Below, piece after piece: positions 55,425-63,223 of a stretch of DNA of 64,000 nt. Position 1 is the first letter of the stretch; each line of letters begins with the position of its first letter. This DNA is from an uncultured Alphaproteobacteria bacterium (GTDB lineage Bacteria; Pseudomonadota; Alphaproteobacteria; Rhodobacterales; Rhodobacteraceae). Where the stretch lies: NCBI GenBank assembly GCA_902556405.1, contig CACDWF010000008.1, positions 1-64,000 of the forward strand, read 5' to 3'. The position numbers and the translations under genes were made by a program. Below the pieces are notes generated by a model. That model saw only the letters and a program-made list of their open reading frames with translations, made no database searches and was not told where the DNA came from.

Positions 55425-56912
55425 ATGATGAATTCCATTAATTTGGAGAATACATACACATCTCTGCCTCCAGAGTTTTTCAGGTATACAGAGGCCGAGA
55501 CTATGCCTGATGTCACTGTGATCACGATAAATGAACAATTAGCAGACTTGCTCAACATCGATATTGGTTTTTTAAAAAGTCAATCTGGCCTTAAATTTCT
55601 AAGTGGAAAAAATTCCAAAACGCTTCCTAATTCTATTTCTCTAGCATACGCAGGGCATCAATTCGGGCATTTGGTGCCACAATTAGGGGATGGCCGCGCA
55701 GTTCTACTGGGAGACAAAATATGTCAAGATGGTGTGAGGCGAGACATACAACTAAAAGGAAGTGGAAAAACATACTTCTCTCGAGGAGGAGATGGTAGAG
55801 CGGGAATAGGACCTGTAATTAGAGAGTACCTAATTTCAGAGAGCATGCATCATTTGGGAGTTCCTACCACTAGGTCTTTAGCTGTATTATTAACCGGGGA
55901 AAAGGTTGTTAGAGCAGAGGTTTCTCCTGGAGCGATGCTTGCAAGGGTTGCAACAAGCCATGTTAGAGTTGGTACATTTGAGTTTTTTGCAATAAGAAAT
56001 CAGAAGGACCATATAAGAAAGTTGGCCGATTTTATGATTGAAAGAAGCCATACAGACCTCTCTGACAAAAAGGAAAAATATGAATTATTTTTTGAGAGAA
56101 TAGTTAAAGGTCAAGCTAGCTTAGTTGCTCAATGGAACTCAGTTGGTTTTATTCACGGCGTAATGAATACAGATAATACCTCCATATCTTGCGAGACAAT
56201 CGATTATGGGCCATGTGCGTTTATGGATTCTTATGAAGCAAATAAAGTTTTTAGCTCAATAGACCAGTATGGAAGATACGCTTTCTCTAACCAATCACGC
56301 GTAGCTCCATGGAATCTAAGCAGGTTGGCAGAAACCATTTTATTTTTAATTTCAAAGAATACGTCCGACGCGATAAAAGTAGTTGAAAAAATTCTTTTTG
56401 ATTTTGATAAAAATTTCAATGCTTCTCTAGATATTTTATCATCTCGCAAATTGGGGTTTAAAAATTACTCAAAAAAAACAAGCTCGCTTTATTCCGAATT
56501 ACTCAATTTAATGGAGGTTGGCAAAGCAGATTTTACTAGGACTTTTAAGTCACTCAAAGAAACCCTAATTAAAGAAGACAACACTATCTTCTTAAACAAT
56601 TTCAGAAATTTAGATGAGGAGAACCAGCACGCTATCAGTCAATGGTTAGGTGCCTGGAGAAAATTATTACAGGAAAATAGCGAGAGTAAAACCGAGGCAA
56701 TTGAATTTCTAAGTTCAAGTAACCCTACGTTTATCATGAGAAACCATCTTGTTGAGAACGCTATTCGGAAAGCTACAAAGGGTGATTTTTCTGATTTTGA
56801 TATTCTACGTGATTTATTAACTATGCCTTTCGAAATTAAGGAAAATCATGAAGAGTTCTATAAACCACCAACAGCTAGCCAAGTTGTACATCAAACTTTC
56901 TGTGGGACATGA
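55425..56912 (+). CDS. selO: Protein adenylyltransferase SelO (YdiU)
   Basis: A pseudokinase-fold AMPylase that transfers AMP to serine, threonine or tyrosine of redox proteins. The 495 residues include YAGHQFGHLVPQLGDGRA, QLKGSGKTYFSRGGDGRA, and FIHGVMNTDNTSI with the metal-binding Asn/Asp. The C-terminal conserved Cys, equivalent to selenocysteine in eukaryotic SelO, is Cys493 in TFCGT. Two ATG codons stand in tandem (55425, 55428). Overlaps the cytochrome b561 gene by 4 bases. Confidence 0.93.
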   Translation: MMNSINLENTYTSLPPEFFRYTEAETMPDVTVITINEQLADLLNIDIGFLKSQSGLKFLSGKNSKTLPNSISLAYAGHQFGHLVPQLGDGRAVLLGDKICQDGVRRDIQLKGSGKTYFSRGGDGRAGIGPVIREYLISESMHHLGVPTTRSLAVLLTGEKVVRAEVSPGAMLARVATSHVRVGTFEFFAIRNQKDHIRKLADFMIERSHTDLSDKKEKYELFFERIVKGQASLVAQWNSVGFIHGVMNTDNTSISCETIDYGPCAFMDSYEANKVFSSIDQYGRYAFSNQSRVAPWNLSRLAETILFLISKNTSDAIKVVEKILFDFDKNFNASLDILSSRKLGFKNYSKKTSSLYSELLNLMEVGKADFTRTFKSLKETLIKEDNTIFLNNFRNLDEENQHAISQWLGAWRKLLQENSESKTEAIEFLSSSNPTFIMRNHLVENAIRKATKGDFSDFDILRDLLTMPFEIKENHEEFYKPPTASQVVHQTFCGT

Positions 56913-57427
56913 TGTTTGCAAGTAAAAGTGTAATTGTTCCAACCCATTACAATAAATTTCACATCCTTATACATTGGATAATCGTCTTTTTCATACTGTT
57001 ACAAATGATCACTGGTGATAAAATTGCCTTAGAATTTTTAGCGCTTCGTAATGAGACCATCACCAACAATGGAAATACAAGCAATAGTCAATTTCATATT
57101 TTAGGAGGCGTATTTATATTTTTACTTATGGCTATTAGAATTTTTCTAAGAATAAAATTTGGAGTCCCTATTCCCACAAAAAAAACAAATGCTCTATTGA
57201 AATTTTTATCAACTTTTGTGCATTTGGGGATTTACTTCATTCTTTTTGCTATTCCTATTACCGGTCTATTAGCCTTTTCAACTGTCAATATCGATCTGGG
57301 TATAGCTCACAAAATTCTAGTTAATATATTATACCTTTTTATAATAACCCATCTCATTGGCGTTGCTTTTCATCAAATTTTTCTTGGGGATAATATTATG
57401 CAAAGGATAACCAGCTGGAAATCATAG
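56909..57427 (+). CDS. Cytochrome b561 family protein
   Basis: A 172-residue integral membrane protein with four helices and histidines in the expected places for two b-type hemes: H in FHILIHWIIVF, in FHILGG, in FVHLGIYF, and in THLIGVAFHQIF. The family shuttles electrons between quinone and soluble or periplasmic partners. An ATGA overlap joins it to selO. Converges with cobT (1 base between). Confidence 0.88.
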   Translation: MMFASKSVIVPTHYNKFHILIHWIIVFFILLQMITGDKIALEFLALRNETITNNGNTSNSQFHILGGVFIFLLMAIRIFLRIKFGVPIPTKKTNALLKFLSTFVHLGIYFILFAIPITGLLAFSTVNIDLGIAHKILVNILYLFIITHLIGVAFHQIFLGDNIMQRITSWKS

Positions 57428-57428
57428 C

Positions 57429-58454
57429 TTATTGTTTTCCAGAAATTCCTGCTTCTTCAAACGTGGCCATTTCTACATGACACTTGAAAGCCGCTTTGAC
57501 TATGGAAGTAGCTAAGGCAGCACCGGACCCTTCCCCTAAGGCCATATCTAGACGCAAAATAGGCTTTTTGTTTAACATCTTTAGTAGCAACTGATGCCCT
57601 GGTTCCTTTGAGCAGTGCCCAAATAAACAATGATCAAGGATATCCTTCCTTTCGAAGAAAATGGGTAATACTGCTGCAGTACAAATAAAACCATCTAAAA
57701 TTACTGGCACCGAATAATGCTTCGCAGCTACTACAGCTCCACAAATCGCTGCTTGTTCTCTACCGCCTAGGGATACTCCTGCATCGAGAGGTCTTACAAT
57801 ACCAGGCCGATTTGTCTTTACTGCTCTTTCAATTATTTTGCCCTTATGTATCACCTGATTTTGGTTAGAGCCAGTTCCTGGTCCTACCCATGAACTTATA
57901 TCGTTATTAAAAAAATAATAACATAATGCTGATGCAATTGTTGTATTACCAATTCCCATTTCTCCCAATGTAATTAAATCCATATTCTCTGAAACTGCAC
58001 GCAACCCTATGTTAAAGGACTTAATAAACTCCGTTTCATCCATGGCACGTCCAATGGATATATCAGCCGTTGGTTTTTCTAGATCGATCGGGATAACCTC
58101 TAGATTGATTTCATTTGACTCACATATCTTATTTATTGCTGCTTTTCCCAATTTAAACGTCTCTACCATCTGAAAAGTAACTTCTTGGGGAAATGGGTTT
58201 ATTGATTGTCTACACACACCATGATTACCTGCAAATACAACAGTGGATATTTTCTCCATGTCTTTCATAGTCTTTTTGCCCCAAGATGACAAAAAAACTG
58301 CTATGTCTTCAAGCTGACCTAGGGAATTTGCTGGTTTCAACAAATTCTTTTGTCTTTCAACAGCTTTTTCTTTGAATTCTTTGGACCATGTTGGTGCACT
58401 ATCCACTAAATTAAAAATATCATCTATAGTGTGGACTAATTCTAATTTTTTCAT
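57429..58454 (-). CDS. cobT: Nicotinate-nucleotide-dimethylbenzimidazole phosphoribosyltransferase
   Basis: Makes alpha-ribazole phosphate for the lower ligand of cobalamin. The 341 residues have FAGNHGVCRQSINPFP, EMGIGNTTIASAL and the C-terminal FEEAGISGK region with the catalytic Glu. Rest of the nucleotide loop pathway (cobS, cobU/P) is not in the window. Divergent from cbiB (78 bases between starts), with no second riboswitch visible between them. Confidence 0.96.
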   Translation of the reverse strand: MKKLELVHTIDDIFNLVDSAPTWSKEFKEKAVERQKNLLKPANSLGQLEDIAVFLSSWGKKTMKDMEKISTVVFAGNHGVCRQSINPFPQEVTFQMVETFKLGKAAINKICESNEINLEVIPIDLEKPTADISIGRAMDETEFIKSFNIGLRAVSENMDLITLGEMGIGNTTIASALCYYFFNNDISSWVGPGTGSNQNQVIHKGKIIERAVKTNRPGIVRPLDAGVSLGGREQAAICGAVVAAKHYSVPVILDGFICTAAVLPIFFERKDILDHCLFGHCSKEPGHQLLLKMLNKKPILRLDMALGEGSGAALATSIVKAAFKCHVEMATFEEAGISGKQ

Positions 58455-58532
58455 AAAAACTCAATATGGATATGTTAAAACGACTGTAGTTTGGATATAA
58501 AAATTTAAAGGCAAAGACAACTGATTATTACC

Positions 58533-59504
58533 ATGTACTCTGAAATTTATTTTATGGTCCCCTTAATACTCTTAATTGCCCTAACCCTTGATATTGTAAT
58601 AGGGTGGCCAGAAAAAGTTTACGAGAATATTGGGCACCCGGTTACTTGGATTGGCAAAGTAATATCGTATTTTGAACACTTACTAAATAAGAGAGAATAC
58701 TCGAGAAAATCACTTAAACTCCTTGGGACTTTAACTTTTTTTCTAACCGTGTTCCCAATAACAGCGATAGCTTTTTTGATAGAGCACTTACTTCTAAATT
58801 TTAATTATGGTTTTGTTATCCAAGCATTATTAATTTGGCCATTTTTAGCAACTAAATCTCTCTACACACATGTTAAAGATGTCGCTGATGCGCTTGACAA
58901 AAAAGACTTAATTGCTTCAAGGGCAGCGCTCTCAAAGATAGTCGGTAGAGACTTAACAAATTCCGATGAGCATACTATATGTGGTGGCGCCATCGAAAGC
59001 TTATCTGAGAATACGTCTGATGGAGTAATCGCTCCTTTATTTTGGGCATTTCTTCTTGGACTTCCTGGAATAGTTTTTTACAAAGCGATAAATACGTTGG
59101 ACAGTATGGTAGGGTATAAGAACGATAAGTTCTTAAACTTTGGCTGGTTTAGCGCTATCGCGGATGACTTTGTAAATTGGGTGCCAGCGAGATTGTCTTC
59201 TATTCTTTTTTGTGTTCTTACTCTTAAACCAATTAATACATTTTTATTTTCTTTAAAGAATGCAAAAGCAAGCACTTCTCCAAATGCTGGATGGCCACAA
59301 GCAACGTTCGCGTACATTCTTGGGATATCTCTTCTTGGGCCTAAGCGATCGAAAGGCATACTTATCGATCAGCCTACTATCAACGTTGAGCACCCTTTAC
59401 CTAACAAAGAAACCCTCTCAACAGCTCTTAAATATTATATTTATATTATTATTGAAATATACGTAATACTTTTTGCTCTCAATTTTTGGTTCATGAATGC
59501 GTAA
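58533..59504 (+). CDS. cbiB: Adenosylcobinamide-phosphate synthase
   Basis: Joins aminopropanol phosphate to adenosylcobyric acid (cobD in the Pseudomonas naming). The 323-residue membrane protein has LDIVIGWPEKVYENIGHPVTWIG at the N-terminus, GRDLTNSDEHTICGGAIESLSENTSDGVIAPLF, and NTLDSMVGYKND, with about five helices. It overlaps cobC by 8 bases and is translationally coupled to it. The gene name differs between schools: cbiB or cobD. Confidence 0.96.
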   Translation: MYSEIYFMVPLILLIALTLDIVIGWPEKVYENIGHPVTWIGKVISYFEHLLNKREYSRKSLKLLGTLTFFLTVFPITAIAFLIEHLLLNFNYGFVIQALLIWPFLATKSLYTHVKDVADALDKKDLIASRAALSKIVGRDLTNSDEHTICGGAIESLSENTSDGVIAPLFWAFLLGLPGIVFYKAINTLDSMVGYKNDKFLNFGWFSAIADDFVNWVPARLSSILFCVLTLKPINTFLFSLKNAKASTSPNAGWPQATFAYILGISLLGPKRSKGILIDQPTINVEHPLPNKETLSTALKYYIYIIIEIYVILFALNFWFMNA

Positions 59505-60477
59505 TAAGGATCTAAATATACAACACGGAGGTGATATTGACCTGGCTATGAAAAAGTATGGAGGGCAGAGAGCAGATTGGATAGACCTCTCTACTGGTAT
59601 AAATAGAACTTCCTATCCATGGCAGGAAAACGTAAAGGTCGAATTAAGAGACTTACCAAGTAATAAACTTTTGATGGGTTTAGAGAAAGCTGCATCGAGA
59701 GCATATAAGGTTGCAGAAGGCAAAGATACCGCAGCTGTTCAGGGGGCTCAACAAATTATTAGCCTCTTACCTATATGCTTAAAAAATTATAATTCAGTAG
59801 CTATACTTGGGCCAACATATAATGAGTATGAAAAAGCTTTCAAAAGTTCGGGAATTAAAGCCGAGACAGTGGCTGAGGTTTCAAAACTATCTTCTAGTGA
59901 TATTGCTATTGTAGTTAATCCTAATAATCCTACAGGTAAAGTGGTTGCCGAAGAGATACTTGACGATTTGTCAAAAAAAGTAAGAATTTTGATCATTGAC
60001 GAAAGCTTTAAAATGTTCTCTTCTAGAAGAATTCAAAAGTTCGATAATGTAATACAAATTAACTCACTGGGAAAATTCTTCGGCTTAGCAGGGGTAAGAC
60101 TTGGATTTGTATCAGGCCCCTCTGATTTTATTAAATCAGTAAGAGGAATGCTAGGCCCTTGGCCGGTTTCTAGCATAGCGGCTGAAATCGGCAAAATTGC
60201 TCTCAATGACAAAACTTGGATATCTCAAATGGAAAAGATATTGCTTGAAGGGAGTAATGTTTTGCACAGAGCTTGTAAAACAAAAAATTGGAAATTAATT
60301 GGAAAAACTAATTTATTTCATACGTACGCCACTTCTAGTAGTCTTGAAGCTGAAAAGCAATTTGCAGCTCATTATATATGGATTAGAACTTTTGATTATT
60401 CTGAAACCTGGATAAGACTGGGTGTTCCAACTTCAAAGTATGAATGGACAAGAGTTAGACGTGCGCTCGATCAATAA
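59497..60477 (+). CDS. cobC: Threonine-phosphate decarboxylase (CobC)
   Basis: A PLP-dependent class I/II aminotransferase-fold enzyme that makes the aminopropanol phosphate linker. The 326 residues begin with QHGGDIDLAMKKYGGQRADW and WIDLSTGINR, have NPNNPTGKVV, and the PLP lysine is in INSLGKFFGLAG. Shorter than some homologues but all key motifs are present. In the aerobic pathway this protein is CobC; Salmonella uses CobD for the same step. Overlaps cbiB by 8 bases. Confidence 0.93.
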   Translation: MRNKDLNIQHGGDIDLAMKKYGGQRADWIDLSTGINRTSYPWQENVKVELRDLPSNKLLMGLEKAASRAYKVAEGKDTAAVQGAQQIISLLPICLKNYNSVAILGPTYNEYEKAFKSSGIKAETVAEVSKLSSSDIAIVVNPNNPTGKVVAEEILDDLSKKVRILIIDESFKMFSSRRIQKFDNVIQINSLGKFFGLAGVRLGFVSGPSDFIKSVRGMLGPWPVSSIAAEIGKIALNDKTWISQMEKILLEGSNVLHRACKTKNWKLIGKTNLFHTYATSSSLEAEKQFAAHYIWIRTFDYSETWIRLGVPTSKYEWTRVRRALDQ

Positions 60478-61938
60478 TTAGACATGTCTGGCGACAGATA
60501 ATATTGAATCAACATCAAGATTATCCTCTATTACCTTTACAAATTCCTCTAAAATAAAATCAATAGTGTCATGGAAAGAGACGTCTTCTTTTTTCTCTAC
60601 TAAACTTAATTTAGCTACCAATTTATTTCTAAATTCGTCAGAAAAAAATAAGCCATGAAGATAGGTACCCATAACTAGCCCATTGCACGATATCGCACCA
60701 TCTTTTTTGTTGCTTAAGATGGCGAAGGGATTATTACAATCACTTCCGGAAGTAATACCCAAATGTATTTCATAACCAGAAATTTTTTTCCCATTTATAG
60801 TGCTGATAAATTCTTTTTTTCCAAGATTCTTTTCTTTCCCCATTTTTGTTTTAACGTTTAAGAGGCCAAGGCCTTTTACTTTCGATGGTGTACCGTCGTA
60901 TCCTTGATCATCTATAATTTCGTCACCTAAAATTTGGTAACCCCCACAAATTCCCAATATAAAACCTCCTCTTCTGTAATGTGCCTTAATATCGATATCC
61001 CAGCCTTGGTATTTAAGAAATTTTAGGTCTGCTATTGTTGACTTTGTTCCTGGTATTATAATCAAGTTCGTATCTACTGGTATAGGATTGCCAGGTTCGA
61101 CAAATTGTAATTTTAATCGATTATCGATTTTGAGAGGATCAAAATCATCAAAGTTTGCAATACGAGATAGCTTTAAGACCGAAATTACACACTTACCGGT
61201 GCCGAAACTATTCTTGAGATCTTGACTATCCTCTGCTGGAAATAATTTTGCTTTGTCAAAGAAGGGCATAACCCCAAAACTCCTCCAATCTGTTTTCTTT
61301 TCAATGAAGGCAACCCCATCATCAAACAAACTTTTGTCTCCACGAAACTTATTTATAATGAACCCTTCAATTAAGTTTATGTCGTTTTGGTCAAGGACTT
61401 CTTTTGTACCTACAAGCTGAGCAATTACCCCACCTCTTTCAATATCTGCTGCTACTATTACTGGGACATTCAAAACTGAAGCAAATCCCATATTTGCGAT
61501 ATCAGCCTTTCTGAGATTAACTTCTGCTAAACTACCTGCGCCTTCCGCAATGACCAGATCATAGTCATTAATCAAATTCATAAAACTCTTTATCGCTATC
61601 CCTATAAATTTATCTTTATGAGAATAATACTCTCGTGCTTTTAGTGATTTATATTTTTTCCCATTCAAAATAACTTGAGAACCGATCATGCTTTCTGGTT
61701 TTAATAGAACTGGATTCATGTCGGAATGAAAATCAATACCCGCTGCATAAGCTTGGAATGATTGTGCTCTGCCAGCTTCTCCCCCGTCGACCGTTATAGC
61801 GGCATTGTTTGACATATTTTGAGGTTTAAATGGAGCAACACGCAGGCCTCGTTTCTTAGCCGCTCTGATCAGCCCGGCAACTAAAAGTGATTTACCAACA
61901 TTGGAACCACACCCCTGAATCATCAGCGCTTTTCCCAT
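60478..61938 (-). CDS. cobQ: Cobyric acid synthase
   Basis: Amidates four carboxyl groups of adenosylcobyrinic acid diamide, using glutamine. The 486 residues have an N-terminal ATP domain with MIQGCGSNVGKSLLVAGL (P-loop variant) and PQNMSNNA, and a C-terminal type I glutamine amidotransferase domain with the nucleophile Cys in GICGGYQILG and a His in GTYLHGLF. It converges with cobC (0 bases apart) and lies 2 bases after cobO, its operon partner. Confidence 0.97.
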   Translation of the reverse strand: MGKALMIQGCGSNVGKSLLVAGLIRAAKKRGLRVAPFKPQNMSNNAAITVDGGEAGRAQSFQAYAAGIDFHSDMNPVLLKPESMIGSQVILNGKKYKSLKAREYYSHKDKFIGIAIKSFMNLINDYDLVIAEGAGSLAEVNLRKADIANMGFASVLNVPVIVAADIERGGVIAQLVGTKEVLDQNDINLIEGFIINKFRGDKSLFDDGVAFIEKKTDWRSFGVMPFFDKAKLFPAEDSQDLKNSFGTGKCVISVLKLSRIANFDDFDPLKIDNRLKLQFVEPGNPIPVDTNLIIIPGTKSTIADLKFLKYQGWDIDIKAHYRRGGFILGICGGYQILGDEIIDDQGYDGTPSKVKGLGLLNVKTKMGKEKNLGKKEFISTINGKKISGYEIHLGITSGSDCNNPFAILSNKKDGAISCNGLVMGTYLHGLFFSDEFRNKLVAKLSLVEKKEDVSFHDTIDFILEEFVKVIEDNLDVDSILSVARHV

Positions 61939-61940
61939 AG

Positions 61941-62546
61941 TTAAAATTCTATACCTGCTTGGCTCATTACGCCATTTCGAAAGTGGTGCTTAACCAAGTT
62001 CATATCTGTCACCAGGTCTGCAATATTGATTAATTTCTCATTAGCATTTCGTCCCGTGAGTATTACGTGAGCCATATCAGGTTTTTTTTCAAGTAAAAAA
62101 GTGACTACATCATCGATTTCGATGTAACCATACCTCAGCGCTATATTGATTTCATCAAGCAGAATTATCTTTTTTTTCTTATCCAGAATAAGTTCCTTGG
62201 CTTTACCCCATGCCTTTTTTGCAGATGCAATATCTTTTTCTTTATCTTGGGTATCCCAAGTAAATCCATCTCCAAGAGTATGGAATTCACAAAGTTCATG
62301 AAAGTACTTTTGGATCAGGTCACGCTCACCTGTTGCCATAGCGCCCTTAATAAACTGAACAACTGCACATGGCATACCATGTGCTATACCTCTAAAAACC
62401 ATGCCAAAGGCGGCCGTACTCTTTCCCTTACCCGTTCCAGTATGAACAATTATCAGGCCTTTTTTTACCGTTTTTTTTGCGAAAATTTTTTGTTTCGACG
62501 TCTTCAGCCTTTTCATTTTTTCACTATGTTTTTCGTTTTCAGACAT
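61941..62546 (-). CDS. cobO: Corrinoid adenosyltransferase (CobO/BtuR type)
   Basis: Adds the adenosyl group to cob(I)yrinic acid a,c-diamide. The 201 residues include a P-loop VHTGTGKGKSTAAFGM at about 35-50, VVQFIKGAMATGERD, ILLDEINIALRYGYI, and the C-terminal NLVKHHFRNGVMSQAGIEF. This is the CobO/BtuR family, not PduO. Starts 50 bases from the riboswitch edge on the opposite strand and heads the cobO-cobQ pair. Confidence 0.96.
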   Translation of the reverse strand: MSENEKHSEKMKRLKTSKQKIFAKKTVKKGLIIVHTGTGKGKSTAAFGMVFRGIAHGMPCAVVQFIKGAMATGERDLIQKYFHELCEFHTLGDGFTWDTQDKEKDIASAKKAWGKAKELILDKKKKIILLDEINIALRYGYIEIDDVVTFLLEKKPDMAHVILTGRNANEKLINIADLVTDMNLVKHHFRNGVMSQAGIEF

Positions 62547-62596
62547 TTTTTTATCCTCTTGACAAGTGCATATATTTACTGCTCAACTAGTAATTA

Positions 62597-62764
62597 ACTG
62601 GTCCTTTTTTTTGGTTAAATGGGAATACGAAAAAGACTAAAAAGCAAATCGTAGCCGTACCCGCGACCGTAAATAAAAGAGAATATTAACACTGAGTGAT
62701 AAGCTTGGGAAGTTGGTATTCATGAAGCTTTGCTTTACTTTTAATAGCCGGGAGACCTGCCAGT
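62597..62764 (+). promoter_or_regulatory. Cobalamin (adenosylcobalamin) riboswitch
   Basis: The 62547-62851 gap without a gene contains a textbook B12 riboswitch on the plus strand. Seen in order: AACTGGT (closing stem, 62597-62602), GGTTAAATGGGAATACG, AAATCGTAGCCGTACCCGCGACCGTAA at 62646-62672 carrying the conserved GCCGTACCCGCGACCGT box, CACTGAG, GGGAAG, GGTATTC, then AGCCGGGAGACCTGCCAGT whose GCCAGT (62759-62764) pairs with the first stem. The 5' and 3' arms fit the P1 closure. It should repress the DUF1636-cobW operon downstream when cobalamin is plentiful. Confidence 0.95.
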
Positions 62765-62779
62765 AAAAAAAAGAAGAGC

Positions 62780-62834
62780 GAACGGGATATTCGTGTCTGA
62801 AAACAGTTAGATATTGTTTTTTTGATCCCGTTTT
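62780..62834 (+). terminator. Candidate hairpin of the riboswitch expression platform
   Basis: GAACGGGAT at 62780-62788 can pair with ATCCCGTTT at 62825-62833 over about nine base pairs, enclosing a smaller inner AAAAC/GTTTT pairing. A short T run (62831-62834) follows and the AAGGAGG ribosome-binding site of the next gene lies a few bases further on (62840-62846). This could act as a rho-independent terminator or as a hairpin that controls access to the start; the T run is short, so I cannot choose. Confidence 0.5.
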
Positions 62835-62851
62835 CCAATAAGGAGGAATAA

Positions 62852-63223
62852 TTGGAATCCGATGACATATTATATGTTTGCATTACATGCAAAAAGAATG
62901 GTGAAGCTGTTGAACCACGTCCTGGAAAGATACTCTATGACAACCTAAAACGGTTGAACAGCAAGATGAACATAAAACCGGTTAAATGTTTAGCAGGATG
63001 CTCTAATGGTTGCACTCTGAGTCTAACAAACAAAAGTAAATGGACTTATGTAATTGGCAACTTGACCCCTGATCAAGACGAAGCTGATATTTTATCTGGA
63101 TTTTCATTATATAAAAAAACAAGAGATGGTAAAATCCGGTTCTCAGAACGCCCTGCAGCATTTAAAAAACAATCGCTAGCTAGGGTTCCACCAGAAAACT
63201 ACATGGTGTTTGAAGATGAGTAG
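62852..63223 (+). CDS. DUF1636 metal-binding protein of the cobalamin cluster
   Basis: A 123-residue protein with the DUF1636 layout: Cys10-x2-Cys13 near the start and Cys46-x3-Cys50-x3-Cys54 in the middle, a possible thioredoxin-like [2Fe-2S] or metal site. TTG at 62852 has a strong AAGGAGG seven bases away or so. It follows a B12 riboswitch and overlaps cobW by 8 bases, a common arrangement in alphaproteobacteria, which implies a part in cobalt handling or corrin synthesis. The biochemical role is not known. Confidence 0.88.
   Translation: MESDDILYVCITCKKNGEAVEPRPGKILYDNLKRLNSKMNIKPVKCLAGCSNGCTLSLTNKSKWTYVIGNLTPDQDEADILSGFSLYKKTRDGKIRFSERPAAFKKQSLARVPPENYMVFEDE

Noticed and set aside
62686-62892. 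68-residue minus-strand ORF across the riboswitch
   Set aside because: It lies antisense to a riboswitch whose conserved boxes explain the sequence, and its product shows no recognisable pattern.
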